Source: Flavobacterium sandaracinum (GTDB taxonomy: Bacteria > Bacteroidota > Bacteroidia > Flavobacteriales > Flavobacteriaceae). From it: DNA of 64,000 nt. The notes under the pieces were generated by a model. The model did not search any database. It was not told the DNA's origin and worked only from the letters and a program-made list of their open reading frames with translations. Position numbers and translations under genes: made by a program. The DNA lies in contig NZ_SMFN01000001.1 in assembly GCF_004349135.1 (NCBI RefSeq), positions 372,001 to 436,000 of the forward strand, in the 5' to 3' direction. Below, piece by piece: positions 17,526 to 25,149 of this stretch; the stretch's first letter is position 1, and the number at the start of each line of letters is the position of its first letter.

Positions 17526-18785
17526 TTAAAATTCCAGCCTCTTCTTCCCAGTGAATAAAACCTGCATCAAGCCTTTTTTCTGGTCTTTGAGTTGTTGCAA
17601 CTTATTTTTTAATAATTGTATTTCTTCGTCAGCACATTGTAAAATATTGGCAATAGTGGTTTGTTCTTTATATTCTGGAACCTTTATTTTTAATCCAAAA
17701 AAATCATTTGGAGTAACATTTAATAAACCGTGTGCTCTTCCTCCTTCATGTGCTATTTTGGTCAAGCCTTTGTCTAATGAATTTACTTCAAAAAATTGTT
17801 CAAAAAACTCTCCTGAATTACTAGCTTCACTTTTTATCCTAAAACATATATAGAGTGTTGTTACTACCGCTTTATCAAAGTCTGTTAATCTTTTAGTTGC
17901 ACCCCAAGGATAACCGTTAGAGTAACTTTTGTTATAACAAAAATCACCTTTTTGGACTAAAAAATAATTATCCAAAACATCACTTGCAACAATCTTATTG
18001 AAATAATCACCTTGTCTTATAAACCCTCTTTGCGCCGAAATTGTCACAACATTAGTATTTACCTCTACATTTTTACTTGTAACCCTTTCAAATACATCTC
18101 TCAACCTCATTTCCTTCCACTCTACACTATACCCTTTCAATCGTTTTTTACCTGAAAGCAATTGTTGCATTACCGCTTTTTTGTTCAATTCTTTTTGAGC
18201 AATAAGTTGGGTTTGTGTTGCAATGGCTTTGTCCCAAGTAGAAAGACAATTGGCTATGGCGTTTTGTTCTGGGAGAGGCGGGATTGGGAGTTTTAAAGAT
18301 GAATATTCGGAGCTATTAATTCCAGGCTGACCACTTCTCATACTAACTGACGTAACCCAATCCCAATATGGTTTTGACTTAGTAAATGACCATAAAAAAT
18401 AATCATTTGCTTTTGAAGTATCTACTCTAAATCTAATTAAGAAACCTGCAAATACTAATTTTCCGTCATTCTCATTATATAAATATGATTTCCCAACAGT
18501 TGCACCAGTTCTAACAAAAACCAAATCATTTTTATTTAGATAAAAATTACTTGAATTAACATCATTTACTGACTTTTTCTTCTCAGAACTAAAATTTCCT
18601 TCATCGTCAATATCAGTAATTCTTATATAAATTGGCAGTTGTTCGTCAAAATCAACGGCCGCAGCGTTTATTCCATAATCACCTTTGATAGTTATTACTT
18701 CCCCCAATGTTTTCACTTCCCAATCCTCAGGAATTAAACCTAAAGGAGAATTTTTGTAATTGGTTTTATGTTGTGTTGTGTTCAT
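17526..18785 (-). CDS. hsdS: Type I restriction-modification specificity subunit S, two TRDs
   Basis: HsdS recognises the bipartite DNA target and anchors HsdM and HsdR. The ATG at 18783-18785 (MNTTQHKTNYK) is preferred to a TTG nine bases upstream. The architecture is complete: TRD1 from GLIPEDWEVKTLGEVI, a first conserved helix near PIPPLPEQNAIANCLSTWDKAIA, a coiled spacer ending QLLSGKKRLKGY, TRD2 from WKEMRLRDVFERV, and a second conserved helix from VPEYKEQTTIANILQCADEEI ending VLFTGKKRLEF. The pseudo-symmetric repeats GKKRLKGY/GKKRLEF are typical. At 419 aa its length is normal. A second, half-size S gene lies upstream of hsdM. Confidence 0.93.
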   Translation of the reverse strand: MNTTQHKTNYKNSPLGLIPEDWEVKTLGEVITIKGDYGINAAAVDFDEQLPIYIRITDIDDEGNFSSEKKKSVNDVNSSNFYLNKNDLVFVRTGATVGKSYLYNENDGKLVFAGFLIRFRVDTSKANDYFLWSFTKSKPYWDWVTSVSMRSGQPGINSSEYSSLKLPIPPLPEQNAIANCLSTWDKAIATQTQLIAQKELNKKAVMQQLLSGKKRLKGYSVEWKEMRLRDVFERVTSKNVEVNTNVVTISAQRGFIRQGDYFNKIVASDVLDNYFLVQKGDFCYNKSYSNGYPWGATKRLTDFDKAVVTTLYICFRIKSEASNSGEFFEQFFEVNSLDKGLTKIAHEGGRAHGLLNVTPNDFFGLKIKVPEYKEQTTIANILQCADEEIQLLKNKLQQLKDQKKGLMQVLFTGKKRLEF

Positions 18786-18790
18786 TTTAT

Positions 18791-18865
18791 TCAAACTATT
18801 TTATTTTCTACTGTTAATTGAAAACCTCCAGAACCAGCAAACAAATCTATTATTGATTTTACAAC
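18791..18865 (-). other. Possible C5-cytosine methyltransferase motif I remnant
   Basis: Just before hsdS an open frame encodes SIIDLFAGSGGFQL, which resembles motif I at the N-terminus of DNA C5-cytosine methyltransferases (DLFAGxGG), and then stops within the next 8 codons. No other methyltransferase motif follows. It may be a gene fragment left by recombination or a chance match within the repeat region. Confidence 0.2.
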
Positions 18866-19101
18866 GGTTGTTCTAAGTTTCGATTTCTGCAAACAAATCT
18901 GCAAACAAAAATCAGTTAAAACACTGATAAATAACCTTTTTTTGTTTGCACTGTTTTGCATTTTCATTCTAAATATTGTTTTTATTGCAAACAAAAAAGT
19001 CACAATTTCGTTTGCATTGCTTTGAAAGTCGTTGTTTTTGCAAACGAAACCTGCAAACGAAACTTCGATAAATCCCCTACTTTACTGGGTTTTTCGTTTG
19101 C
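18837..19101. repeat. Cluster of nine GCAAAC(A/G)AA repeats in direct and inverted orientation
   Basis: The 322-bp gap between the AlbA-type gene and hsdS contains nine copies of a GCAAAC core: forward at 18837, 18889, 18901, 18987, 19040 and 19053, reverse (GTTTGC) ending at 18949, 19015 and 19101. Left copies read GCAAACAAA and right copies GCAAACGAAA. Some form perfect inverted repeats (12 bp: 18938-18949 with 18987-18998; 10 bp: 19006-19015 with 19040-19049). This looks like an iteron or operator array, or a structured leader before hsdS. No gene is convincing here. Confidence 0.8.
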
Positions 19102-19107
19102 AAAGTT

Positions 19108-20859
19108 TTACTTTATTCTTTCATACCATACTTTTCTATTATCTCTTCTAAGTTCTCTAATTAGACTATTTTCCTTCATTTCTGAAAACAACCTACTTAT
19201 AAAATAAATATCATTATCGCCAAGAATCAAAAGTTTTCTTGCTCCTTCATTATCAATTTCATCTGCTGTATCAAGGTAACGCAAAATAGCCTCAATTTGC
19301 TTCGCTTTTTCTTGCTTTTTTAATTTAGAATAACTGATTTTATCATCTGTGGAAATTAACTTTGTTTGATGAATAATGTATTTTACACCTGAAGTTTTAC
19401 CCGTAGTTTCAATAAATTCAATCTCTTGTAATTCTTTCAAAATCATTCGCAATTGATATTGATTGACAAAGGGATTAGCTTCTAATTGATGAAACGTTAT
19501 CTTCTTTTCTGTGTAGATAGTGTTGAGTACTAATAACTTTTCAAGGTCAATATCTGAGCCTGTAATTTGCTTATACTCATAACTCAATTCTGCGAGTTTT
19601 TCAGAATAAACATCGGCATCAATTCTAAAAATTATAGAGTGTTCATTTTGTATTGATTTGGGTAATTTTTTCCCTTTAGAAAGTAAAGCTGTGAAAATTT
19701 TATCAAATCCTGTTCCTGCTTTTTCTGCATAGCTTACTTCTCGCATTACATCCATAATGTTTGGATTGCGAGGATTTGTTTTTCTTAAAAAATTTGTTTC
19801 ATCAATGCCCTGAGGAAAATGTCCTGGACTTTCAAACTCAATATAGTTTGGATATTTTCTAATTTCAATGATTTGTTGTCTGCTATAATCACGATGGACA
19901 ATTGCATTAATTAACATCTCACGCAAAACAATTTCAGGGTAATCATCGATATAATCTCTAAACAATCCGAAATGAAATTCTTTTACCTTTATTTCTGATT
20001 TTAATTGCCTAAAACAAGCATCAGCAATTTCAATTAAATTCCCAGAATATTCGAATGGTTTATAACTACCATCTTCATAATATCTAATGTATTTTATTTG
20101 ACTATAAGGCATTTCTTTTAATGCTTTGCCATTACCAATAAATAAAATCCCTGTTGTCGTAGGTAGCTGAATTCCATTTTCTTCTTTAACCAATCCTAAA
20201 GTCTCGGTAAATTCATTAGCAGTATTTTTTAAATAAGGACTTTTAGGTTTTTCACTTTGAATTTTGGAAAACAATAAACGAGTTCTATCGATATCTTGCC
20301 AACCCGGAATTGGGTTTCCTTGTTTATCTTGATGTACAGATGCAAATGGTAAGTCCCAAGTTTTTTGATCGTATACAATTAGTCCTTTCTCAGATTGAAT
20401 AGTAGCTATTTCATGAGGTTCAATTGCTCTATTGCCATCGTTACTTCTAATTAAATATTCACTTTTTGAAGTACGGTGCATTTGTCGTGAAAATGGAATT
20501 TCAAGCACTAGAACTTCACTATTATTAATTTTAAGTTTGTGAGGATGTAAAGTTATTGAAGGAACCGTTCTGTCTTGAATTTGTCTAATTAGTTCAAAAA
20601 TTTTTGCATCTGTAGCTATAAAGCTCGGATTTATTTCTTTAGTATCATCAACAATTCCAACAAACAGAAATCCACCTTTTTTATTTGCAAAAGCAACAAC
20701 ATCTTTAGCAAGCTCTTCATATTTTGGAGCAAAATTTTTAATTGATTTACCAAAAACAACTTTGTCATCAAGTTGCTCTTTAAAATCAAGAATATCACAT
20801 TCTCCTTGAGCCAGAAGATTGTAAAACCATTGAATGCTATGTTTTGTATACTTGTGCAT
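19108..20859 (-). CDS. AlbA/Schlafen-type ATP-binding protein, M-linked ORF
   Basis: The ATG at 20857-20859 (MHKYTKHSIQWFYNLL, 583 aa) is preferred to the upstream ATG at 20925, whose extension is Cys-rich and unlike the family. The N-terminal AlbA_2 (Schlafen-related) domain shows ESxxxEFK-like CDILDFKEQLDD and VVAFANKKGGFLFVGIVDD. The central part has LREMLINAIVHRDYS and EFESPGHFPQG, typical of the HATPase_c_4 ATP-binding region, and the C-terminal third looks like winged helices (QLRMILKELQEIEFIETTGKTSGVKYII). Proteins of this type sit between hsdM and hsdS in many type I loci (mlo genes). Their role in defence or regulation is unproven. The gap upstream (158 bp) holds an inverted repeat and GTACAC motifs. 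Confidence 0.85.
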   Translation of the reverse strand: MHKYTKHSIQWFYNLLAQGECDILDFKEQLDDKVVFGKSIKNFAPKYEELAKDVVAFANKKGGFLFVGIVDDTKEINPSFIATDAKIFELIRQIQDRTVPSITLHPHKLKINNSEVLVLEIPFSRQMHRTSKSEYLIRSNDGNRAIEPHEIATIQSEKGLIVYDQKTWDLPFASVHQDKQGNPIPGWQDIDRTRLLFSKIQSEKPKSPYLKNTANEFTETLGLVKEENGIQLPTTTGILFIGNGKALKEMPYSQIKYIRYYEDGSYKPFEYSGNLIEIADACFRQLKSEIKVKEFHFGLFRDYIDDYPEIVLREMLINAIVHRDYSRQQIIEIRKYPNYIEFESPGHFPQGIDETNFLRKTNPRNPNIMDVMREVSYAEKAGTGFDKIFTALLSKGKKLPKSIQNEHSIIFRIDADVYSEKLAELSYEYKQITGSDIDLEKLLVLNTIYTEKKITFHQLEANPFVNQYQLRMILKELQEIEFIETTGKTSGVKYIIHQTKLISTDDKISYSKLKKQEKAKQIEAILRYLDTADEIDNEGARKLLILGDNDIYFISRLFSEMKENSLIRELRRDNRKVWYERIK

Positions 20860-20936
20860 AATTAAAAGTAGTTTGTAATAAATATTAAATTTTGTGATAC
20901 ACGGACAAAAGCCTGTTGCTTGCATCTATTTTATCA

Positions 20937-20970
20937 ACATGTACACAAAAAGAGTATTTTGTATACATGT
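20937..20970. promoter_or_regulatory. Inverted repeat with GTACAC/GTATAC core between hsdM and the AlbA-type gene
   Basis: Arms ACATGTACACAAAA (20937-20950) and TTTTGTATACATGT (20957-20970) pair at 13 of 14 positions around a 6-nt loop. Further TATAC/GTACAC copies follow at 20979-20986 and 21004-21009. The motif resembles the paired sites at the island ends, so it may be an operator of an island-encoded regulator. Confidence 0.55.
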
Positions 20971-21017
20971 TTTTAAAACGTATACATAAAACCATCATTT
21001 CATGTACACATCTTGCG

Positions 21018-22541
21018 CTAATCAATTAACTCTTGCAAGTATTTTTCCATCTGAATTTGTACTTCTTTCAATTCCACCTCCAGTTTCCCAATTTCTTGTT
21101 GCACAGCCTGAATATCGATTATATCTTCTTCTTCGAAAGTATCAACATATCTAGGGATATTAAGATTGAAATCATTCTCCAGAATTTCATCAAAAGTAGC
21201 TACGAAACTGTATTTTTCTTCGGCTAATCCGCTTTTCAATTTTCCGTTGTGAAAATCATCATAGGTCGCTACAATTTTGGCAATGTCTGAATCACGTAAC
21301 TTATTTTGGTTTTTACCACTTTCAAAATGTTTGCTGGCATCAATAAAAATAATATCGGTATTTTTTCCTTTGTCTTTATTGAAAACCAAAATGGCCGCAG
21401 GAATACCTGTTCCAAAAAATAAATTGGCAGGCAAACCAATTACGGCTTCCAGCAAATTGTCTTCAATGGTTTTTTGACGAATCTTCCCTTCGCTGCTTCC
21501 TCTAAACAAAACGCCGTGAGGAACTACAACACCTGCCTTCCCTGTTTCGTTCAAAGTTTCGATCATGTGACTGATAAAAGCCCAATCACCTTTGCTTTTG
21601 GATGGAACACCACGCCAAAAACGGTTATAAACATCGCCCGTCGCCATATCAGCTCCCCATTTATCTAAAGAAAAAGGTGGGTTTGCCACTACAGTATCAA
21701 ACTTCATTAAATAGTCGCCTTCTTTTAGTTTTGGGTTTCTAATCGTGTCACCCCAACGAATTGTGGCATTATCAAAACCGTGCAAAAACATATTCATCAC
21801 AGCCAAAGCCCATGTACTTCCGTTGGCTTCTTGCCCATAAAGCGAAAAGTTATTGTCGCCAACTTCTCGTCCTGCCTTAATCAACAAAGAACCCGATCCA
21901 CAAGTGGGATCACATATTCTTGCACCCGATTTTGACTTGGTGAGTTTAGCCAACAAAGTAGAAACTTCGCTTGGTGTAAAAAATTCTCCTGCTTTTTTCC
22001 CTGCATCACTAGCAAAGTTGGCTATCAGATATTCGTAAGCATTACCAATTACATCTTCACGCTCTAAATGAGAAGGACTCAAATCCAACACACTAAAATC
22101 AGTCAAAAGGTTTTTCAAACGATTGTTTTTGTCTTTTACTTCACCTAGATTACTGCTATTGAAATCGATGTTTCTAAAAATACCACTCCCATCTTCGCTG
22201 CTTAATTTCTCCCTATTGGCTTCTTCCAAATCAGCCAAAGCAATATTAATGAGTTCTCCAATATTACTTTCGTTTCTATGCTCGAATAAATGGTCAAAAC
22301 CACAATGTTCTGGCAATACAAAACGCTCCATTTTTAAAGCTCTTTCAGTTCGAGCTTCATCATTATTATATTTCGCTAAATATTCAATTCGTTTTTCTTT
22401 ATTTACATCACTAATGTATTTTAGAAAGAGCATCGTAAGTATGTAATCCTTATATTGAGACGGATCTATAACACCTCTAAAAGTACCACAAGCGTTCCAT
22501 ACGATTTGATTGATGTCTTTTTGATTTATTTTTGCACTCAT
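21018..22541 (-). CDS. hsdM: Type I restriction-modification N6-adenine methyltransferase subunit M
   Basis: Transfers methyl groups from S-adenosylmethionine to adenine N6 in the site chosen by HsdS. It is 507 aa. The N-terminal helical HsdM_N domain begins IVWNACGTFRGVIDPSQYKDYIL. The catalytic domain has AdoMet motif I DPTCGSGSLLIKAG (about residue 210) and catalytic motif IV VVANPPFSLDKW (NPPF). The C-terminal helix IGKLEVELKEVQIQMEKYL probably contacts HsdS. The ATG lies one base beyond the stop of the half-size S gene, so they are coupled. Confidence 0.96.
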   Translation of the reverse strand: MSAKINQKDINQIVWNACGTFRGVIDPSQYKDYILTMLFLKYISDVNKEKRIEYLAKYNNDEARTERALKMERFVLPEHCGFDHLFEHRNESNIGELINIALADLEEANREKLSSEDGSGIFRNIDFNSSNLGEVKDKNNRLKNLLTDFSVLDLSPSHLEREDVIGNAYEYLIANFASDAGKKAGEFFTPSEVSTLLAKLTKSKSGARICDPTCGSGSLLIKAGREVGDNNFSLYGQEANGSTWALAVMNMFLHGFDNATIRWGDTIRNPKLKEGDYLMKFDTVVANPPFSLDKWGADMATGDVYNRFWRGVPSKSKGDWAFISHMIETLNETGKAGVVVPHGVLFRGSSEGKIRQKTIEDNLLEAVIGLPANLFFGTGIPAAILVFNKDKGKNTDIIFIDASKHFESGKNQNKLRDSDIAKIVATYDDFHNGKLKSGLAEEKYSFVATFDEILENDFNLNIPRYVDTFEEEDIIDIQAVQQEIGKLEVELKEVQIQMEKYLQELID

Positions 22542-22542
22542 G

Positions 22543-23106
22543 TTACTGTATTGATTTGTATGTTAGTTCGTTTATATATACTTGTTTCAATTGGATTATT
22601 TGTTGTTGCAATTGATTCTCCTTCTTTTGTAAATTTGAAAACTCTAAAATAGAATTTTGTTTCGACACTGAAGGTATTGGAATTTCTATTTGTTCTAATG
22701 TAGATTTGGTTATGGATGAAATTGCAGTTCCACGAGCCATACTCCATAATATAGCTTGTGACTTAGAATGATTAAGAAACCAAACCACATACTCTGGTAA
22801 TATATTTTTTGCTTTCACTTGTAGTACTAAAAAAGTAGTTGAAGCGACAGCTGGTGCATACCTCCCATCATAAACCACAGCAAAAAACTCTCGACCTTTC
22901 ACAGCAAAGAGAATGTCACCTTGTTTCAAAATATGTTTTTCTAACTTTGGTCCTACACTCAAAACGGGATTTAAGTTTTCTACCCACTTTTTATATGAAT
23001 CAAAATCGGTTGACTGAATATAATAAACATCAGGATTTGTATCGCCTTTAGCAAATACTCCTGATTTCATCTTTATTATATCGGTTAGTTTATAGGTCAT
23101 AAACAT
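22543..23106 (-). CDS. Single-TRD HsdS-like protein upstream of hsdM
   Basis: A 187-aa protein that looks like half an S subunit: one target-recognition domain (YKLTDIIKMKSGVFAKGDTNPDVYYIQSTDF ... KQGDILFAVKGREFFAVVYDG) followed by one conserved helix (LEQIEIPIPSVSKQNSILEFSNLQKKENQLQQQIIQLKQVYINEL). ATG codons at 23106 and 23100 are both possible. Half-size S proteins can dimerise and specify a palindromic bipartite site. It is first in the operon, with one base between its stop and hsdM. Whether it works alongside or instead of the full HsdS is unknown. It could also be an evolutionary remnant, but the frame is intact. Confidence 0.85.
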   Translation of the reverse strand: MFMTYKLTDIIKMKSGVFAKGDTNPDVYYIQSTDFDSYKKWVENLNPVLSVGPKLEKHILKQGDILFAVKGREFFAVVYDGRYAPAVASTTFLVLQVKAKNILPEYVVWFLNHSKSQAILWSMARGTAISSITKSTLEQIEIPIPSVSKQNSILEFSNLQKKENQLQQQIIQLKQVYINELTYKSIQ

Positions 23107-23183
23107 ATTTAGTACACTGTATACTTAATTTTTTTTGTAAAGTTAATGAATTTTTATTAAGTTTGACAAAGAAACGAGAGTAA

Positions 23184-23197
23184 GTTTCGTACGAAAC
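23184..23197. promoter_or_regulatory. 14-bp palindrome between divergent operons
   Basis: GTTTCGTACGAAAC is a perfect palindrome, 18 bp before the ATG of the rightward unknown gene and about 80 bp before the leftward half-S/hsdM operon. It is a plausible dimeric repressor site for one or both transcripts. No standard promoter pair could be placed with confidence in the 109-bp gap. Confidence 0.45.
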
Positions 23198-23215
23198 AAT
23201 TAAAAATAAAGAAAT

Positions 23216-24217
23216 ATGAAATATTATGGCATTTTAGATCCTGAAGAAATAAATAAAATAGAAGATTTAACGATAGGAGATATTGAAAACGTATTACATG
23301 AGAAAGACATTTATCATAATGTATTTTCCCAAGAAACTTTCGAGAAATTATTGAAAGTTAATTTTACACCCGATTTTGAAGAGATAGAGATAAAAACTCA
23401 ATTTGTCCCACCGATCGATTTAATAAATGAATTTAATGATTTTATATACAATACATATAAACATAAATTTATTAAATCAAAGTCTCAATATTTTACGGAT
23501 TTCAATGAAACCTTTTATGGTTATGAATATTTCGATTTAAGAAAAGTTGCTTTAGAGGAATTTAATGAAATATATAAATCTCTTAATATCCTGCAAGTTT
23601 CGATGGTAGCCGAAAGTATTTCCGTCAACGGTATATCACATACACATTCAACTGGAAAATTATTTAAATTACATACTTACCATCATCAAGTAAAAAAAAA
23701 ATTAGCGACAACTGAAAATCTAACTTCCTATTTAACTGGGGATTCATCTTACTATGACGCCACTTTCTTTAGTGAGTCTGTTGAAACACAAGACGCAATG
23801 TACATAGAGTTAATGGCGCAAATATTAGTTGAAATAAATGATAAATACCAGTTTGAAGAAGACTTATATTATTCTAAAAAAACTAGTGAAGCTTTCAAAT
23901 ACAAAGATTTTGATACTATTTTTAAAAACTTAAAATCGTATCGATTTACTAACTCAACTTTAGTCAATTATAAAAATTTAAAAAGATCACACATTGAAAG
24001 CCTTTACCAAGTGTTACTTGAGTTTGATTTAATTACTGATAATAAGAAAAACTTCATTGATTTTATAAAAGATCAATATAAGTTTAAACTAACTAAAATT
24101 GCTACTTTTATTCCTAAAGAAAATTTACAAAACGATAAAAGAGTTGGTGCTTTACGTCAACGTTGGCTAAATTTTGACGTCCCAAAAAGTAATTTAGACT
24201 TGTTTTTTGATTTCTGA
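23216..24217 (+). CDS. Hypothetical protein of the island (333 aa)
   Basis: I do not recognise this family. The protein is soluble, Lys/Asp/Phe/Tyr-rich, without signal peptide, membrane helix or P-loop. Features that stand out are a central stretch with clustered His (SISVNGISHTHSTGKLFKLHTYHHQVKKK, described here by its His-x-His and His-His pairs), an acidic-aromatic region YFDLRKVALEEFNEIY, and a basic C-terminus. It is transcribed away from the hsd operon and precedes the HTH-containing module by 92 bp. By position it could be a regulator or an accessory to defence or excision, but nothing in the sequence proves this. Codon use is as AT-rich as its neighbours. Confidence 0.75.
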   Translation: MKYYGILDPEEINKIEDLTIGDIENVLHEKDIYHNVFSQETFEKLLKVNFTPDFEEIEIKTQFVPPIDLINEFNDFIYNTYKHKFIKSKSQYFTDFNETFYGYEYFDLRKVALEEFNEIYKSLNILQVSMVAESISVNGISHTHSTGKLFKLHTYHHQVKKKLATTENLTSYLTGDSSYYDATFFSESVETQDAMYIELMAQILVEINDKYQFEEDLYYSKKTSEAFKYKDFDTIFKNLKSYRFTNSTLVNYKNLKRSHIESLYQVLLEFDLITDNKKNFIDFIKDQYKFKLTKIATFIPKENLQNDKRVGALRQRWLNFDVPKSNLDLFFDF

Positions 24218-24309
24218 CATAAATTTCACTGTTTCTGACACTTTTTTAATTTGCTGATATTATACATGTTAAGTTAATTGCATATCAATTAATATTAACT
24301 AAATTTATC

Positions 24310-24606
24310 ATGAACACTCAGCAATTTTTTCAATCATTTGACAACCTCCAAGAAGAGGTAAAAGAACTCAAAGCACTTCAAAAAAGAGTTCTACTGCTAT
24401 TAGAAAACTTTAGACTTATCTCCGCAGACAAATCCTCCGTATTAGAAGACTGGATTTCTGTAAAGGAAACCTGCACGTTATTAAGTTGTAGCGAGGTTAC
24501 TTTGTGGAAAATTCGAAAGGAAGGCATAATACCATTTACAAGAATCAAACGAACGATTCGATTTAAGAGAATTGATGTACTTAATTATTTAAACCAAATA
24601 GGATAA
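24310..24606 (+). CDS. Helix-turn-helix protein, excisionase-like (MerR/HTH_17 type)
   Basis: A 98-aa protein with an N-terminal coiled coil (FDNLQEEVKELKALQKRVLLLLENF) and a C-terminal winged HTH: WISVKETCTLLSCSEVTLWKIRKEGIIPFTRIKRTIRFKRIDVLNYL. This is the HTH_17 pattern of phage excisionases and of the small DNA-binding proteins common in Bacteroidota mobile elements. A role as recombination directionality factor, bending DNA at the att sites, is inferred from family and context. It is followed two bases later by the ribbon-helix-helix gene, so the two are coupled. Confidence 0.85.
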   Translation: MNTQQFFQSFDNLQEEVKELKALQKRVLLLLENFRLISADKSSVLEDWISVKETCTLLSCSEVTLWKIRKEGIIPFTRIKRTIRFKRIDVLNYLNQIG

Positions 24607-24608
24607 TT

Positions 24609-25070
24609 ATGAAATCAGTCCCCTTACACGTGCGTGTACCTGAATACCTCAGTGACAAGCTAAACGTCGAATCTGCAGACTCAGGCACTTCCAATTCGGA
24701 GGTACTTCGAAAAATCATCTCCAATCATTATACGGTAACAGAAAATGACATTTACAATTCCAATAAATTTATTTATCTCACTTCATGGATTTTTCAAAAA
24801 AAAGGATTTCCACAAGATTCCAGTAATAAACAAACTTTAATTGATCTCAAAAACATCACATTGGAGGTTATTAAAAACAATAGTCTTCCTTCAAATCTTA
24901 TGGAAGAATTTGAAAAACTACTATTTGATCTTCAAAGATTCATTGCTGCGTATGGAACAGAAAATAACAAATTCCGATTTTGTGTGCTATACCATGAAGA
25001 TACCTTCGATTACACAGGACTGGCTGATTATATAGCTTACAAAGCTTTTGAAAACAGAATTCAACTTTAA
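24609..25070 (+). CDS. Ribbon-helix-helix-like hypothetical protein
   Basis: A 153-aa protein. Residues 1-40 (SVPLHVRVPEYLSDKL ... SNSEVLRKIISNHY) have the beta-strand plus two-helix pattern of a ribbon-helix-helix DNA-binding domain. The rest is helical with no recognised motif. RHH proteins in mobile elements act as repressors or as relaxosome accessory factors. No relaxase is present, so a regulatory role is more likely. The gene follows the HTH gene by two bases and is followed by a 21-bp inverted repeat that could be its operator. Confidence 0.65.
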   Translation: MKSVPLHVRVPEYLSDKLNVESADSGTSNSEVLRKIISNHYTVTENDIYNSNKFIYLTSWIFQKKGFPQDSSNKQTLIDLKNITLEVIKNNSLPSNLMEEFEKLLFDLQRFIAAYGTENNKFRFCVLYHEDTFDYTGLADYIAYKAFENRIQL

Positions 25071-25077
25071 ATCTATT

Positions 25078-25132
25078 TGTCTACAGAATGTATTACAGCT
25101 TGTCTTACATACTGTACTACATTCTGTAGACA
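25078..25132. repeat. 21-bp inverted repeat upstream of the AAA_25 gene
   Basis: The left arm 25078-25098 begins TGTCTACAGAATGTA and the right arm 25112-25132 ends TACATTCTGTAGACA. They pair at 20 of 21 positions around a 13-nt loop. It fills most of the 79-bp gap before the ATPase gene. Candidate operator, replication origin hairpin or transfer origin; a transcriptional terminator is less likely because no T-run follows. Confidence 0.8.
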
Positions 25133-25149
25133 ATTTAAAATAATCAGAT

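Noticed and set aside
18837-19101. CRISPR array
   Set aside because: The repeat core is only about 10 bp, occurs in both orientations and spacing is irregular. No cas gene is nearby.
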